Below, one piece after another: positions 18,750 to 28,096 of a stretch of 64,000 nucleotides of DNA. The DNA is from Facklamia miroungae (lineage in GTDB: Bacteria > Bacillota > Bacilli > Lactobacillales > Aerococcaceae). Each line of letters begins with the position of its first letter. Positions within the stretch are counted from its first letter, which is position 1. The notes under the pieces were generated by a model. That model had not been told where the DNA came from. It worked only from the letters and a program-made list of their open reading frames with translations, and ran no database searches. The stretch spans positions 17,118-81,117 of the forward strand of contig NZ_JAAXPS010000008.1 in assembly GCF_012396555.1 (NCBI RefSeq), read 5' to 3'. A program made the translations under genes and the position numbers.

Positions 18750-19907
18750 ATGGCTAATTATCGGTTACCAGATAAACGTCTTAATCAGCAAAATCGAAAA
18801 ACAATTTCAGATAGACAAAATCAGCCGATTACCGCTCCTATGGGAAACTATCGTTTAGACTCTGAAGGCAAACCTATTCTCCCTACCGCTTTTAACCAGC
18901 AATTATCAGAACCAGAAAATAATCGTTCATCAAAAATTTATTCATTAAATGATTATCGCAATAATGACCAAACGCAAGTTGTCCGACCAAGAGCTAATAG
19001 AGACCAACCCTTCAACAGCTCACTTTCGATGAATTATCGGACAGATAATAGGTATAATCACCCTTCTGATCAAACGTTTAACCAATCTGGACAAAGATGG
19101 AATCAAAAAATTAAAAAAACTTTAAACGGGTGGAAAAATACCACTCCTACTTCATTAACGAGTAATTTTCCAAAAGGGAAGAGTAAAATTTTCATTCTCT
19201 TTATATTTATTTACACCATTATGATCTGGTCTGGATGGCAAATTTTACCCTTTGATAACGTGAATACTTTGCGTATCTCGGGAAATGAAATGGTCCAAGT
19301 TGAGGCTATCTTAAAAGGTGTGTCTATTCATTCAATGGATAAAGTGGATAAAATTTTAAAGTGGCGTAAGGACATTGAAAAGCATATTTTGGCTAATAAT
19401 CCTTTGCTAGAAGATGTGCGCATTACACGTGAAAACTGGCGGGCATTAGACATTATTGTTAAGGAACATCAGATTGTAGGAATCTATCAATTAAATAATA
19501 AGACTTATGCTCTACTCAGTAATGGATTGACTTCTGATGAGGTGTTAAGCCAAAGTCAACTCATTGAAGCACAAGTTGATCGACTACCTTTGGTTGAGGG
19601 AAACTACTCTGAACTAGCGCTTAAACAACTAGCGTCAGCTTTAAGACAAATGGATCCACTAGTCCTTGAAAAAATAGCAAGAATCAACCCCTCCTCAAAG
19701 CCAGGTAAAGAGGGATATATTGAAATTAAAATGAAAGATGGTAATCTAGTTAAAGCAGTCAGCACAACGGTAGCAGAGAAAATGAATTATTATCCGAAAA
19801 TATTAGATCAATTAAATGATCGAAAGGGTATAATTGATCTTGAGGTAGGAGCCTACTTCACGCCTGATAATAGTGAAACTAATTCGGTCAAGCTTAACAA
19901 TAATTAA
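18750..19907 (+). CDS. divIB: Cell division protein DivIB (FtsQ)
   Basis: A bitopic divisome protein that partners FtsL and DivIC. The 385-residue product has a long, polar, asparagine/glutamine-rich cytoplasmic N-terminus (about 1-145) and one membrane segment (about 149-170). The extracellular POTRA domain starts at DNVNTLRISGNEMV, with the FtsQ-type beta domain after it and an unstructured C-terminal tail. AAAGGAGG lies 5-6 bases before the ATG. The cytoplasmic tail is larger than in many relatives and probably disordered. Confidence 0.9.
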   Translation: MANYRLPDKRLNQQNRKTISDRQNQPITAPMGNYRLDSEGKPILPTAFNQQLSEPENNRSSKIYSLNDYRNNDQTQVVRPRANRDQPFNSSLSMNYRTDNRYNHPSDQTFNQSGQRWNQKIKKTLNGWKNTTPTSLTSNFPKGKSKIFILFIFIYTIMIWSGWQILPFDNVNTLRISGNEMVQVEAILKGVSIHSMDKVDKILKWRKDIEKHILANNPLLEDVRITRENWRALDIIVKEHQIVGIYQLNNKTYALLSNGLTSDEVLSQSQLIEAQVDRLPLVEGNYSELALKQLASALRQMDPLVLEKIARINPSSKPGKEGYIEIKMKDGNLVKAVSTTVAEKMNYYPKILDQLNDRKGIIDLEVGAYFTPDNSETNSVKLNNN

Positions 19908-19953
19908 GATAAGTATGATTACGAATTGATAACAAGGGCTTCTTTTAATTTCA

Positions 19954-19980
19954 TTGACATTATTGATATGTTAATATAAA
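19954..19980 (+). promoter_or_regulatory. Likely promoter of ftsA-ftsZ
   Basis: A perfect TTGACA at 19954-19959 and TATAAA at 19975-19980 are 15 bases apart, slightly short of optimal. It sits in the 132-base gap between divIB and ftsA, the largest gap inside the cluster. ftsA-ftsZ can therefore probably be expressed independently of PmraZ. Confidence 0.55.
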
Positions 19981-20039
19981 AGTAATATAACGTGATAAAT
20001 ACTCATGTTTTGGGTAAATGAAGGGGGTTCATCACCTGG

Positions 20040-21617
20040 ATGAGAAATCAAGAAATAATTGTTAGTTTAGATATCGGAACAACTTCGATTAAGGTTGTTG
20101 TTGCCGAATATATGAATGGACAAGTGAATATAATTGGTGTTGGTAATGAAAAATCACGCGGTTTGAGTCGAGGAGTGATTGTGGATATAGATGAGACAGT
20201 TCTCTCTATTCAAAAAGCGATCGAGCAAGCAGAGCGTAAAGCAAACGTGAAAATTAACGAAGTAGTAGTCGGTGTACCAAGTAATAAATTAGCGATTGAT
20301 GATTGCCACGGTATGATTGCTGTTGCTAGCGAAAACCGTGAAATTACCGCAAGAGATGTGGATAATGTCATTTCGGCAGCAAAAGTAAGATCCGTTCCAC
20401 CTGAAAGAGAAGTCATTGCCATCTTACCTGAAGAATTCATCGTGGATGGTTTTAACGGTATTCGTGATCCGAGAGGTATGATTGGTGTGCGACTTGAATT
20501 GTATGCTCGCTTGATGACTGGACCTCGGACGATTATTCATAATATTAGACGCTGTGTAGAAAAAGCAGGATTATCTATTTCCGAGTTTGTTATCCAACCG
20601 CAAGCAATCGCAACCACTGCTTTAAATCAAGATGAACGTGAATTTGGTACAGTAATTATTGATATGGGTGGAGGACAGACGTCGGCTTCTATTATCTATG
20701 ATAATCAACTGAAGTATTCGTTTGTTGATCAAGAAGGTGGAGATTATGTAACAAAGGATATCTCTGTTATTCTTAATACTTCACTGGATTCTGCCGAACG
20801 TATTAAACGCGAATATGGCTATGCAATTTCTAGTCAAACTTCACCGGAAGAATATTTTCCAGTTGAGACGGTGGGGCGTAAGGAGCCAGTAAGAGTAGAT
20901 GAACGCTACTTATCCGAAATTATTGAAGCAAGATTAGTTCAAATTTTTGAAACAATTAGAGAGGACTTAGAAGCAGTAGATGCGTTAGATTTACCTGGAG
21001 GTTTTGTTCTAACAGGAGGGGCTTCTTCATTACCTGGCGTTTTAGAATTAGCTAAGAAATATTTTGGCTCACAGGTACGTATCTATATCCCAGAACAAAT
21101 GGGAATGCGTAATCCAGTCTACACTACGAGTGTGGGAATGGTTGAATATGTTTCAAAACTTGATGAAGTTCATCAAATTGCTCAATCTACTTTTCGTGCT
21201 CAAAGAGCACAACATGCGGCAGCTAGAGAAGGCAATCCAACATTATCTAGTCAATATGATAGTGGAAGAAGTCAGTCTTATGATGATTTCGAAAATACCT
21301 ACTATCAGCCTCGTGACGGAGGTGGGCAACAATTCGGTCCCCAAGGTGGCTTTGCTGGACCAGAACAAGCAAGACAAAGACCGAAGAGTCCTTCCCTATC
21401 ACAACCCCATCCTAATGCACAAGCTTTTCAAGATAATTCAAACCACACGGGTTATTATACTTATAATGAACCGCAAGATCCGAGGTATAATGATTATCCA
21501 TCGGATGACCAATATTCTGAAGAAGAGTGGCATAATGCAACCGTTACAGATCCTACAACTAATGAAGGTGGTTTTGTAAATAAATTAAGAGCATATTTTC
21601 AGACATTCTTTGACTAA
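20040..21617 (+). CDS. ftsA: Cell division protein FtsA, with long C-terminal linker
   Basis: An actin-like protein that tethers FtsZ to the membrane. The 525-residue product has the phosphate loop SLDIGTTSIKVVV near 9-21, a 1C domain (about 85-165) and the second loop IDMGGGQTSASI near 205-216. VLTGGASSLPG lies near 323. The folded part ends near residue 390. A roughly 120-residue G/Q/N/P/Y-rich stretch follows, then an amphipathic end NKLRAYFQTFFD that fits the membrane-targeting helix. FtsA proteins are usually about 420-450 residues. AAGGGGG lies 12 bases before the ATG. Confidence 0.95.
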   Translation: MRNQEIIVSLDIGTTSIKVVVAEYMNGQVNIIGVGNEKSRGLSRGVIVDIDETVLSIQKAIEQAERKANVKINEVVVGVPSNKLAIDDCHGMIAVASENREITARDVDNVISAAKVRSVPPEREVIAILPEEFIVDGFNGIRDPRGMIGVRLELYARLMTGPRTIIHNIRRCVEKAGLSISEFVIQPQAIATTALNQDEREFGTVIIDMGGGQTSASIIYDNQLKYSFVDQEGGDYVTKDISVILNTSLDSAERIKREYGYAISSQTSPEEYFPVETVGRKEPVRVDERYLSEIIEARLVQIFETIREDLEAVDALDLPGGFVLTGGASSLPGVLELAKKYFGSQVRIYIPEQMGMRNPVYTTSVGMVEYVSKLDEVHQIAQSTFRAQRAQHAAAREGNPTLSSQYDSGRSQSYDDFENTYYQPRDGGGQQFGPQGGFAGPEQARQRPKSPSLSQPHPNAQAFQDNSNHTGYYTYNEPQDPRYNDYPSDDQYSEEEWHNATVTDPTTNEGGFVNKLRAYFQTFFD

Positions 21618-21647
21618 TTAAGACAGCATAAGAGGAGGAAATTTTTA

Positions 21648-22967
21648 ATGGAATTATCATTTGATCCAACTGTTAATCCTGAAGGAGCAGTTATAAAAGT
21701 TATTGGTGTTGGTGGAGCGGGAGGTAATGCGGTTAATCGTATGATCTCAGAAGATGTACAAGGTGTTGAATTTATTGTGGCCAACACTGACACTCAAGCT
21801 TTAAAAAGTTCTCAAGCAGAAACTAAAATTCAATTAGGACCAAAAGTGACAAAAGGTCTAGGAGCTGGTTCATTACCAGAAGTGGGATTAAGAGCCGCTG
21901 AAGAATCTGAGGAACAATTACGTCAAGTTTTAGAAGGATCAGATCTTGTTTTTGTTACTGCTGGTATGGGTGGGGGAACAGGAACGGGAGCTGCTCCTGT
22001 CGTTGCCCGAATCGCTAAAGAATTAGGTGCTCTGACTGTGGGAGTAGTAACACGTCCTTTTACTTTTGAAGGACCTAAACGTGGCCGCTTTGCAGCCGAA
22101 GGGTTACAAAACCTTAAAGAAGCTGTCGATACCTTAGTTGTCATTTCTAATAACCGCCTCTTAGAAGTAGTGGATCGTAAGACACCAATGATGGAAGCTT
22201 TCTCTGAAGCTGATAACGTATTACGTCAAGGGGTTCAAGGAATTTCTGATTTAATTGTTGCTCCTGGTTTTATTAACTTAGACTTTGCAGATGTGAAGAC
22301 AGTCATGAAAGATCAGGGTACTGCTTTAATGGGAATTGGAACGGCTGCTGGTGAAAATCGTACTGCTGAAGCAACCAAAAAAGCAATTTCTTCCCCATTA
22401 TTGGAAGTGTCGATTGATGGAGCCCAACAAATCCTATTGAATGTAACAGGGGGTCCTGACTTGAGTTTATTTGAAGCGCAAGATGCAAGTGATATTATTG
22501 CTTCTGCTTCTAGTGAAGATGTAAACATTATTTTTGGAACGTCTATTAATGAAAGTCTAGGAGATGAAGTCGTAGTAACTGTTATAGCTACAGGAATTGA
22601 TGCAGAAAAGAATACCATTAATAAACAACAAAATATGCGCCAATCTAGACCTAACTTTTCTCATAACAATTCTTTTGCCACAGACAATAAAGCAAGTTCT
22701 ATCAATCAGCCAATGGCAACCAGTTCTGAACGATCAATTAATTTAGGTCAAACTAACCCTAAAGAAGCTGAAAAAGATCTATTCAGTGATTGGGATATTA
22801 AACGCGAACAAATTACTCGTGATGTGGCAGATGTAGAACCAAAAGAGAAAAAAATTGAAAGAACTTTTGAAAGACCGGAATCTGAAAGTAAGGTGCGTCA
22901 AGCTGAAGCAGATGATCAGGATGAACTCGAAACACCTCCTTTCTTCCGTAAAAGAAATCGTCACTAA
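21648..22967 (+). CDS. ftsZ: Cell division protein FtsZ
   Basis: A tubulin-like GTPase that forms the division ring. The 439-residue product has [13 protein letters not shown] near 20-32, the tubulin signature [13 protein letters not shown] near 107-119 and the synergy-loop region [11 protein letters not shown] near 205-215. A variable linker (about 320-420) leads to the C-terminal peptide [12 protein letters not shown] that binds FtsA and other partners. An AGGAGG-type site precedes the ATG. The next gene is ylmG, with no ylmE or sepF between. Confidence 0.98.
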   Translation: MELSFDPTVNPEGAVIKVIGVGGAGGNAVNRMISEDVQGVEFIVANTDTQALKSSQAETKIQLGPKVTKGLGAGSLPEVGLRAAEESEEQLRQVLEGSDLVFVTAGMGGGTGTGAAPVVARIAKELGALTVGVVTRPFTFEGPKRGRFAAEGLQNLKEAVDTLVVISNNRLLEVVDRKTPMMEAFSEADNVLRQGVQGISDLIVAPGFINLDFADVKTVMKDQGTALMGIGTAAGENRTAEATKKAISSPLLEVSIDGAQQILLNVTGGPDLSLFEAQDASDIIASASSEDVNIIFGTSINESLGDEVVVTVIATGIDAEKNTINKQQNMRQSRPNFSHNNSFATDNKASSINQPMATSSERSINLGQTNPKEAEKDLFSDWDIKREQITRDVADVEPKEKKIERTFERPESESKVRQAEADDQDELETPPFFRKRNRH

Positions 22968-22973
22968 TTGTTT

Positions 22974-23000
22974 AGAGGAAGCAGCAGTGTTTCCTCTTTT
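22974..23000 (+). terminator. Possible weak terminator after ftsZ
   Basis: AGAGGAA (22974-22980) pairs with TTCCTCT (22991-22997) over a 10-base loop, with only four T after it. It may reduce read-through into ylmG rather than stop it. Confidence 0.45.
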
Positions 23001-23032
23001 CACCAATTTTCAGGAATGAAGTCGGAGGTATT

Positions 23033-23305
23033 ATGAATTTACTTGGAATTATTTCAGTTGTCACTACTCTATTTCGTGTTTACCAGTGGGTTTTAATTCT
23101 TTATGCGTTACTTTCTTGGTTACCTGGGGCTAGAGAAAGTTCGATTGGTCATTTGATCACGCGATTAGCAAGTCCTTTTCTCGATATTTTTGATCGCTTT
23201 ATTCCACCAATTGGTCCAATCTCGATAAATGTTATTATTGCTCTATTTACGCTATCTTTAATCGAGCGTGGTGTTATCTCGTTAATAGTGATGGTGTTCG
23301 GATAA
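23033..23305 (+). CDS. ylmG: YggT/YlmG family membrane protein
   Basis: A 90-residue protein with two membrane segments and the family motif LLSWLPGARESSIGHLITRLASPFLDIFDRFIPP, cited here by its positions (about 27-60). YlmG proteins are implicated in division-site or envelope organisation but lack a defined activity. GGAGG lies just before the ATG. In relatives ylmE and sepF lie between ftsZ and ylmG; here only 65 bases separate them. Confidence 0.9.
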   Translation: MNLLGIISVVTTLFRVYQWVLILYALLSWLPGARESSIGHLITRLASPFLDIFDRFIPPIGPISINVIIALFTLSLIERGVISLIVMVFG

Positions 23306-23308
23306 GCC

Positions 23309-24091
23309 ATGAAAGAAGATATTTATCAACATTATCGTAAGGAAGAAATTCCTTATGTAGACCAAGTTTATGATTGGATTGATCAAGTTGATCGTCTTTA
23401 CACGCCAGTCTTAACCTCTTTTTTAACCCCAAGACAAGCCACAATTTTAAAACATATTCTAAATAGTCGAGATGAAATGGCTTATTATTTAGATGGTGGG
23501 TATGAAGAGAGCGAACGAAAGAGAGCTTTAATCTATCCTTCATACTATGTTTTGCAACGAGCAGATTTGGAATTAGGCTACTTAGAAATAAATTTTCCCG
23601 CTAAATTTGCTGACTTGACTCATGGCAAAATACTTGGAACGATCTTGGGAACAGGCATTGAAAGAGGCAGAATTGGCGATATTATTACAGATGGTCAAGC
23701 GTGGCATATAATCGTTGATTTGAAGATGCAAAAATATTTAATAGATGAAGTTAAGAAGATAGCAAATGTGGGTGTTCATCTAACCCCGATCACGCGAGAA
23801 GATCTTTTGCAAACGATTGATGAGTGGGAAGAAACAACCGTAATTGTTTCCTCTTTAAGATTGGACAGTTTAATAGCCAAGATATATAATATTTCTCGTC
23901 AGCGAGCAAAAGATGCCGTGCAGGCAGGTCAAGTAAAAATAAATTTTACTGAGGTTGATCGAAGTGATACGTTGGTAGGAATTTCTGATATTGTTTCTTT
24001 ACGCCGGTTTGGTCGATTTCGTATTCAAACGGTAGATGGTAAAACAAAAAAAGATAATTTCAGATTAACAATTGATTTATTGCAGGTTTAA
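23309..24091 (+). CDS. ylmH: S4-domain RNA-binding protein YlmH
   Basis: A 260-residue protein whose N-terminal two thirds match YlmH and whose C-terminus is an S4 RNA-binding domain (about 185-255, with LRLDSLIAKIYNISRQRAKDAVQAGQV at about 185-211). In Bacillus, YlmH has been linked to rescue of stalled ribosomes. It is encoded between ylmG and divIVA as in most Firmicutes, 3 bases after ylmG. Confidence 0.9.
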   Translation: MKEDIYQHYRKEEIPYVDQVYDWIDQVDRLYTPVLTSFLTPRQATILKHILNSRDEMAYYLDGGYEESERKRALIYPSYYVLQRADLELGYLEINFPAKFADLTHGKILGTILGTGIERGRIGDIITDGQAWHIIVDLKMQKYLIDEVKKIANVGVHLTPITREDLLQTIDEWEETTVIVSSLRLDSLIAKIYNISRQRAKDAVQAGQVKINFTEVDRSDTLVGISDIVSLRRFGRFRIQTVDGKTKKDNFRLTIDLLQV

Positions 24092-24124
24092 GAGAGCAAA
24101 TTCTATTGAAAAGGAAGGAATATT

Positions 24125-24913
24125 ATGACAATTACACCAAATGATATTTTAGAAAAAGAATTTAATAATAAATTTCGTGGTTATGATCCTGAACAGGTAA
24201 ATGATTTTTTGGATATAGTTCGCGTACAATTAGAAAAAACACTAGAAGAAAATCATAATCTATCGCGTGATTTGACAGAAGCAAACGATAAAATAGCTTA
24301 TTTTTCTCAATTACAGGAATCATTGAATTCTTCCATAATTATTGCTCAAGAAGCAGCGGAGCGTTTGAAGCAAAACGCTCGAAAAGAAGCTGAACTCATT
24401 CTATATGAAGCTGAAAGTGAAGCCAGTCGCGTGATTGATCAAGCCAATGCCCAATCGAATGAAATATTCGAAGAAGCGGAAAGATTACGTACAGTTACTA
24501 AAGAGTACCGTCAAGAGTTACGTAACTTAATCGAAGGCCAACTAGCAATTGTCAATAATACTTCTTTTGAAAATTTATTTGATGGCACTGCATTAACACC
24601 TGCTCAAACACGTGAACAACGTCCCGTTATGAGCAACCGTCTAGATCATCTGGTAGAACAATCAGAACACGAAGCCGAAGAAGACTTGTCTGTAACTCAA
24701 GTATTTGATTTGAATGACTTAAGAGAAATTAGTAAAGCAGAAGTTAAAGAGGAAGAAGATTTTCCGTCTCCTTCAATGCCGTTGAGCCGCGAAGAACTTG
24801 AAGCCTTTGAACAAAATCATTCTGGAAATGTGGAGAGCTTTGATGAAATAGAAGCGGATCATACAGATTTGCATGGAGAGACAATTCGTATTGACCTTCC
24901 AACGGAAGACTAA
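24125..24913 (+). CDS. divIVA: Cell division initiation protein DivIVA
   Basis: A coiled-coil protein that binds curved membranes at poles and septa. The 262-residue product has the N-terminal membrane-binding domain ITPNDILEKEF and FRGYDPEQVNDFLD, and a central coiled coil (about 30-145). An acidic, probably unstructured tail (about 160-262) follows and may hold partner or phosphorylation sites. GGAAGG precedes the ATG. The end of the gene overlaps the probable ileS promoter. Confidence 0.95.
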   Translation: MTITPNDILEKEFNNKFRGYDPEQVNDFLDIVRVQLEKTLEENHNLSRDLTEANDKIAYFSQLQESLNSSIIIAQEAAERLKQNARKEAELILYEAESEASRVIDQANAQSNEIFEEAERLRTVTKEYRQELRNLIEGQLAIVNNTSFENLFDGTALTPAQTREQRPVMSNRLDHLVEQSEHEAEEDLSVTQVFDLNDLREISKAEVKEEEDFPSPSMPLSREELEAFEQNHSGNVESFDEIEADHTDLHGETIRIDLPTED

Positions 24914-24919
24914 TATAAT
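24891..24919 (+). promoter_or_regulatory. Promoter of the ileS T-box transcript
   Basis: TTGACC at 24891-24896 and TATAAT at 24914-24919 have an optimal 17-base spacer. It overlaps the last codons of divIVA and lies about 10 bases before the T-box leader. Confidence 0.75.
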
Positions 24920-24929
24920 AAAGAAAATT

Positions 24930-25168
24930 ATTAGAAAAAGATAAAATAGAAACACGAAGAGAGATATCAAACATTAGCGACTTGGGGATGGTGCAAGCTC
25001 AAGAGTCCCTGTATCTTTTCTTTATCACTCTATTGACTGACTGGTGAATCAATTGAACGATTAGCTGGATCCGCTTAAAGAGCGTTATCATGAAGAGCGA
25101 ATAGTTTAACTATTAATTTGGGTGGTACCGCGTGTTTGACGTCCCTTCTAAGGAAGGGACTTTTTTTT
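24930..25168 (+). promoter_or_regulatory. T-box riboswitch of ileS
   Basis: A tRNA-sensing leader that permits transcription when uncharged tRNA-Ile binds. The stem I distal signature GGGGATGGTGCAAGCTC is at 24984-25000. The T-box sequence GGGTGGTACCGCG is at 25120-25132. The terminator stem GTCCCTTC/GAAGGGAC is at 25141-25160 with eight T after it. An ATC (isoleucine) triplet at 25013-25015, just after the distal arm, is the best specifier candidate, but I have not folded the region. The whole 274-base gap between divIVA and ileS is explained by this leader and its promoter. Confidence 0.93.
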
Positions 25169-25187
25169 ATAGAAAGGGGAATAATTA

Positions 25188-27977
25188 ATGAAATTAAAGG
25201 ACACATTACATTTAGGAAAGACTTCCTTTGATATGCGAGCTAATTTACCGAGTAAAGAGGTAAGTTTACAAAAAGAGTGGCAGGAGGCAGATCTATACCA
25301 TAAAATCCAAAAAAAGAACGCTAAATGTGAGCCCTGGATTCTACATGATGGACCTCCTTATGCCAATGGTCGAGTACATATGGGACATGCATTTAACAAA
25401 ATATCAAAAGATTTTATTACTCGTTATAAATCAATGAGTGGCTACTATTCACCCTATGTACCAGGATGGGATACTCATGGTTTACCGATTGAATCTGCTT
25501 TACAAAAAAATGAAGGAGTCAATCGTAAAGAACATTCAACAGCTGAATTTCGTAAATTATGTGAAGCTTATGCTTTGAAGCAAGTTGAAGGTCAAAAAGA
25601 AACCTTTATGCGATTAGGTGTCAATGGGGATTGGGAAAACCCATATTTAACGCTCAATCCTGAATATGAAGCACAACAACTTAGAATTTTTGGCCAAATG
25701 GCTGATAAAGGTTATATCTATAAGGGAGCTAAACCAGTGTATTGGTCTTGGTCTTCAGAGTCATCGCTTGCTGAAGCGGAAGTTGAATATCAGGATGTGA
25801 CTTCGCCATCCATTTACGTGGCCTTTAAGGTGAAAAATGGTGGAAATATAGTGCCTCAAGAGGCTGAGTTCGTTATTTGGACAACTACTCCTTGGACATT
25901 ACCAGCCAACTTAGGTATTTCTGTTTTGGGTGAAGCGAGCTATGTACAAGTAGCTGTTGCAGACCGTCATTTTATTGTCGCTGAAGATTTATTAGAATCG
26001 GTAGCTTCTACCTTAGAATGGAATGATTACCAAGTTGAAGCGCATTATAAAGGGCAAGACTTTGATCGTCTCACAGCTCAACATCCATTCTATGACCGCG
26101 AGTCCTTACTAATGGTTGGTGACCACGTAACTTTAGAAACGGGTACTGGACTGGTTCATACCGCTCCAGGACATGGTGAAGATGACTATTGGATTGGGTT
26201 AGAGTATGGCTTAGATATTTTATCTCCTGTTGATGGAAAGGGGCACTTTACCGATGAAGCGCCTGGTTTAGAAGGGGTCTTCTATCTTAAAGGGCAAAAG
26301 CAAATTGTGGAAAAACTTAAAGAAAACCAGAGTCTATTACATTATTCAGAGTTCGTTCACTCCTATCCGCATGATTGGCGTACAAAAAAACCTGTTATCT
26401 ATCGTGCAACCCCTCAATGGTTTGCATCGATTGAAAAATTCCGGTCTGAACTTTTAGAAAATGTTGAAAACGCAGTGACTTGGCACCATCCATCAGGTAA
26501 ACGTCGTATTTATAATATGATCCGAGACCGTGGAGATTGGGTGATTTCGCGACAACGTGTTTGGGGCGTTCCTTTACCAATATTCTATGCCGAGAATGGT
26601 GAGGCAATTTTAGAATTAGATCTTGTCAATCATGTAGCAGACCTAGTAGAAAAACACGGAACTAACATCTGGTTCGAATGGGAAGCTGAAGATCTCTTAC
26701 CAGAAGGGTATCAACATTCTGCTTCGCCAAATGGCAAATTCACTAAAGAAATGGATATTATGGATGTTTGGTTTGATTCGGGTACTTCTTATGCTGGCGT
26801 CTTGCAGGCTAGAGAAGATTTGACTTTCCCAGCAGACTTGTATCTGGAAGGATCAGACCAGTATCGTGGTTGGTTTAACTCCTCTTTTACGACTTCAGTG
26901 GCTGTTAATGGCTTCCCGCCATACAAAGCGGTTTTATCCCAAGGATTTGTCAATGATGGCAAGGGACAAAAAATGTCTAAATCTTTAGGGAATGTGATAG
27001 ATCCTGCTGATATTATGAATAATCTTGGAGCAGATATTATTCGTCTTTGGGTAGCTTCGGTTGACTATGAATCGGATGTTCGTGTCTCAGATGAAATTTT
27101 AAAACAAGTCTCTGAATCCTACCGTAAGATACGGAATACAATTCGCTTTATGTTAGGTTTAGTCAATGATTATAATCCAGAAGAAAACGCGGTGGCAAAT
27201 GACCAATTGACCAGTCTCGATCAGTATATGGCTGCCAATTTCAATCTATTCAAAGCAGATGTACTCGATGCATACGATCATTATCAATTTCCGGAACTAT
27301 ATAAACGGATTATGAATTTTGTTTCATCCGATTTATCTGCTTTTTACCTAAATATTGCGAAAGACATTGTTTACATTGAAGCTAAAGAAAGTTATGCTCG
27401 ACGTTCTATGCAAACAGTTATTTATCGAATGGTTCATGATTTATTACTATTAATGACACCTTTAATTGTGCATACTACAGAAGAAGCTTGGAAAGATTTA
27501 CCTGGTGTCGATGGTTTTATTCAATTAGCCGAAATGCCAAAAGCAGAAAAGCTTGAAGTATCTAAAGCGATTGCGTCGAAATGGGAAGTATTCTTTAAGT
27601 TACAAACAGGAGTCAACAAGGCTTTAGAAGAAGCAAAAAATCATCCTGAAACACCAATTAAAAAATCCTTTGAAGCAGCAGTTTCGTTGTACATCAGCGA
27701 AAATGATAAAAAAGCGTTTGATTTGTTGAGCGAACAACCCGCACAGTTATTCACCGTTTCTCAACTATCAGTCTTGCCATATACTCAAGCACCTGCAGAT
27801 GCTCTTAGATTTGAAGATTATGCAGTAAAAGTCGACTTTGCTGAAGGTCAAATTTGTGATCGCTGTCGTGCTGTTCGTCCTGAAGTAGGAACAATTGAAG
27901 GGGCAGAAGAACTTTGTCATCGCTGCTATGAAATTGTTAGAACTGAGTATCCAGAATATTTTGAAAATAAAGACTAA
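25188..27977 (+). CDS. ileS: Isoleucyl-tRNA synthetase
   Basis: A class I synthetase that charges tRNA-Ile and edits mischarged valine. The 929-residue product has the HIGH-type motif HMGH at 64-67. The editing domain carries WTTTPWTLPANLG near 235-247, and the KMSKS loop is at 595-599. A C-terminal zinc site is built from two CxxC pairs (CDRC and CHRC) near 888-913. This is the eubacterial form. It is controlled by the T-box upstream and ends at a terminator. Confidence 0.98.
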   Translation: MKLKDTLHLGKTSFDMRANLPSKEVSLQKEWQEADLYHKIQKKNAKCEPWILHDGPPYANGRVHMGHAFNKISKDFITRYKSMSGYYSPYVPGWDTHGLPIESALQKNEGVNRKEHSTAEFRKLCEAYALKQVEGQKETFMRLGVNGDWENPYLTLNPEYEAQQLRIFGQMADKGYIYKGAKPVYWSWSSESSLAEAEVEYQDVTSPSIYVAFKVKNGGNIVPQEAEFVIWTTTPWTLPANLGISVLGEASYVQVAVADRHFIVAEDLLESVASTLEWNDYQVEAHYKGQDFDRLTAQHPFYDRESLLMVGDHVTLETGTGLVHTAPGHGEDDYWIGLEYGLDILSPVDGKGHFTDEAPGLEGVFYLKGQKQIVEKLKENQSLLHYSEFVHSYPHDWRTKKPVIYRATPQWFASIEKFRSELLENVENAVTWHHPSGKRRIYNMIRDRGDWVISRQRVWGVPLPIFYAENGEAILELDLVNHVADLVEKHGTNIWFEWEAEDLLPEGYQHSASPNGKFTKEMDIMDVWFDSGTSYAGVLQAREDLTFPADLYLEGSDQYRGWFNSSFTTSVAVNGFPPYKAVLSQGFVNDGKGQKMSKSLGNVIDPADIMNNLGADIIRLWVASVDYESDVRVSDEILKQVSESYRKIRNTIRFMLGLVNDYNPEENAVANDQLTSLDQYMAANFNLFKADVLDAYDHYQFPELYKRIMNFVSSDLSAFYLNIAKDIVYIEAKESYARRSMQTVIYRMVHDLLLLMTPLIVHTTEEAWKDLPGVDGFIQLAEMPKAEKLEVSKAIASKWEVFFKLQTGVNKALEEAKNHPETPIKKSFEAAVSLYISENDKKAFDLLSEQPAQLFTVSQLSVLPYTQAPADALRFEDYAVKVDFAEGQICDRCRAVRPEVGTIEGAEELCHRCYEIVRTEYPEYFENKD

Positions 27978-28000
27978 ATCGTTACGTCGTTGCTTAATAA

Positions 28001-28034
28001 AAGTGTCTGATCATCTAATGTTCAGACACTTTTT
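28001..28034 (+). terminator. Terminator after ileS
   Basis: A 10-bp stem, AAGTGTCTGA (28001-28010) with TCAGACACTT (28022-28031), has an 11-base loop and is followed by a short T run. Confidence 0.85.
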
Positions 28035-28050
28035 ATATGGATTAAAAGAC

Positions 28051-28089
28051 AAAAAAACCCATAAGCAAGTATATTTCCTGCTTATGGGT
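28051..28089 (-). terminator. Terminator of the XpaC-TelA operon (minus strand)
   Basis: An 11-bp stem (28057-28067 with 28079-28089) reads on the minus strand as a hairpin followed by seven T. It lies 8 bases after the TelA stop codon and faces the ileS terminator. Confidence 0.9.
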
Positions 28090-28096
28090 GAGTCTT

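Noticed and set aside
21064..21579. 171-codon plus-strand frame overlapping the FtsA tail
   Set aside because: The FtsA frame continues to a proper membrane-targeting end, so this frame is a shadow of the low-complexity linker. No ribosome site is seen.
22968..23032. Possible tiny remnant of sepF between ftsZ and ylmG
   Set aside because: The 65 bases hold only a weak hairpin and the ylmG ribosome site, with no readable SepF-like sequence.
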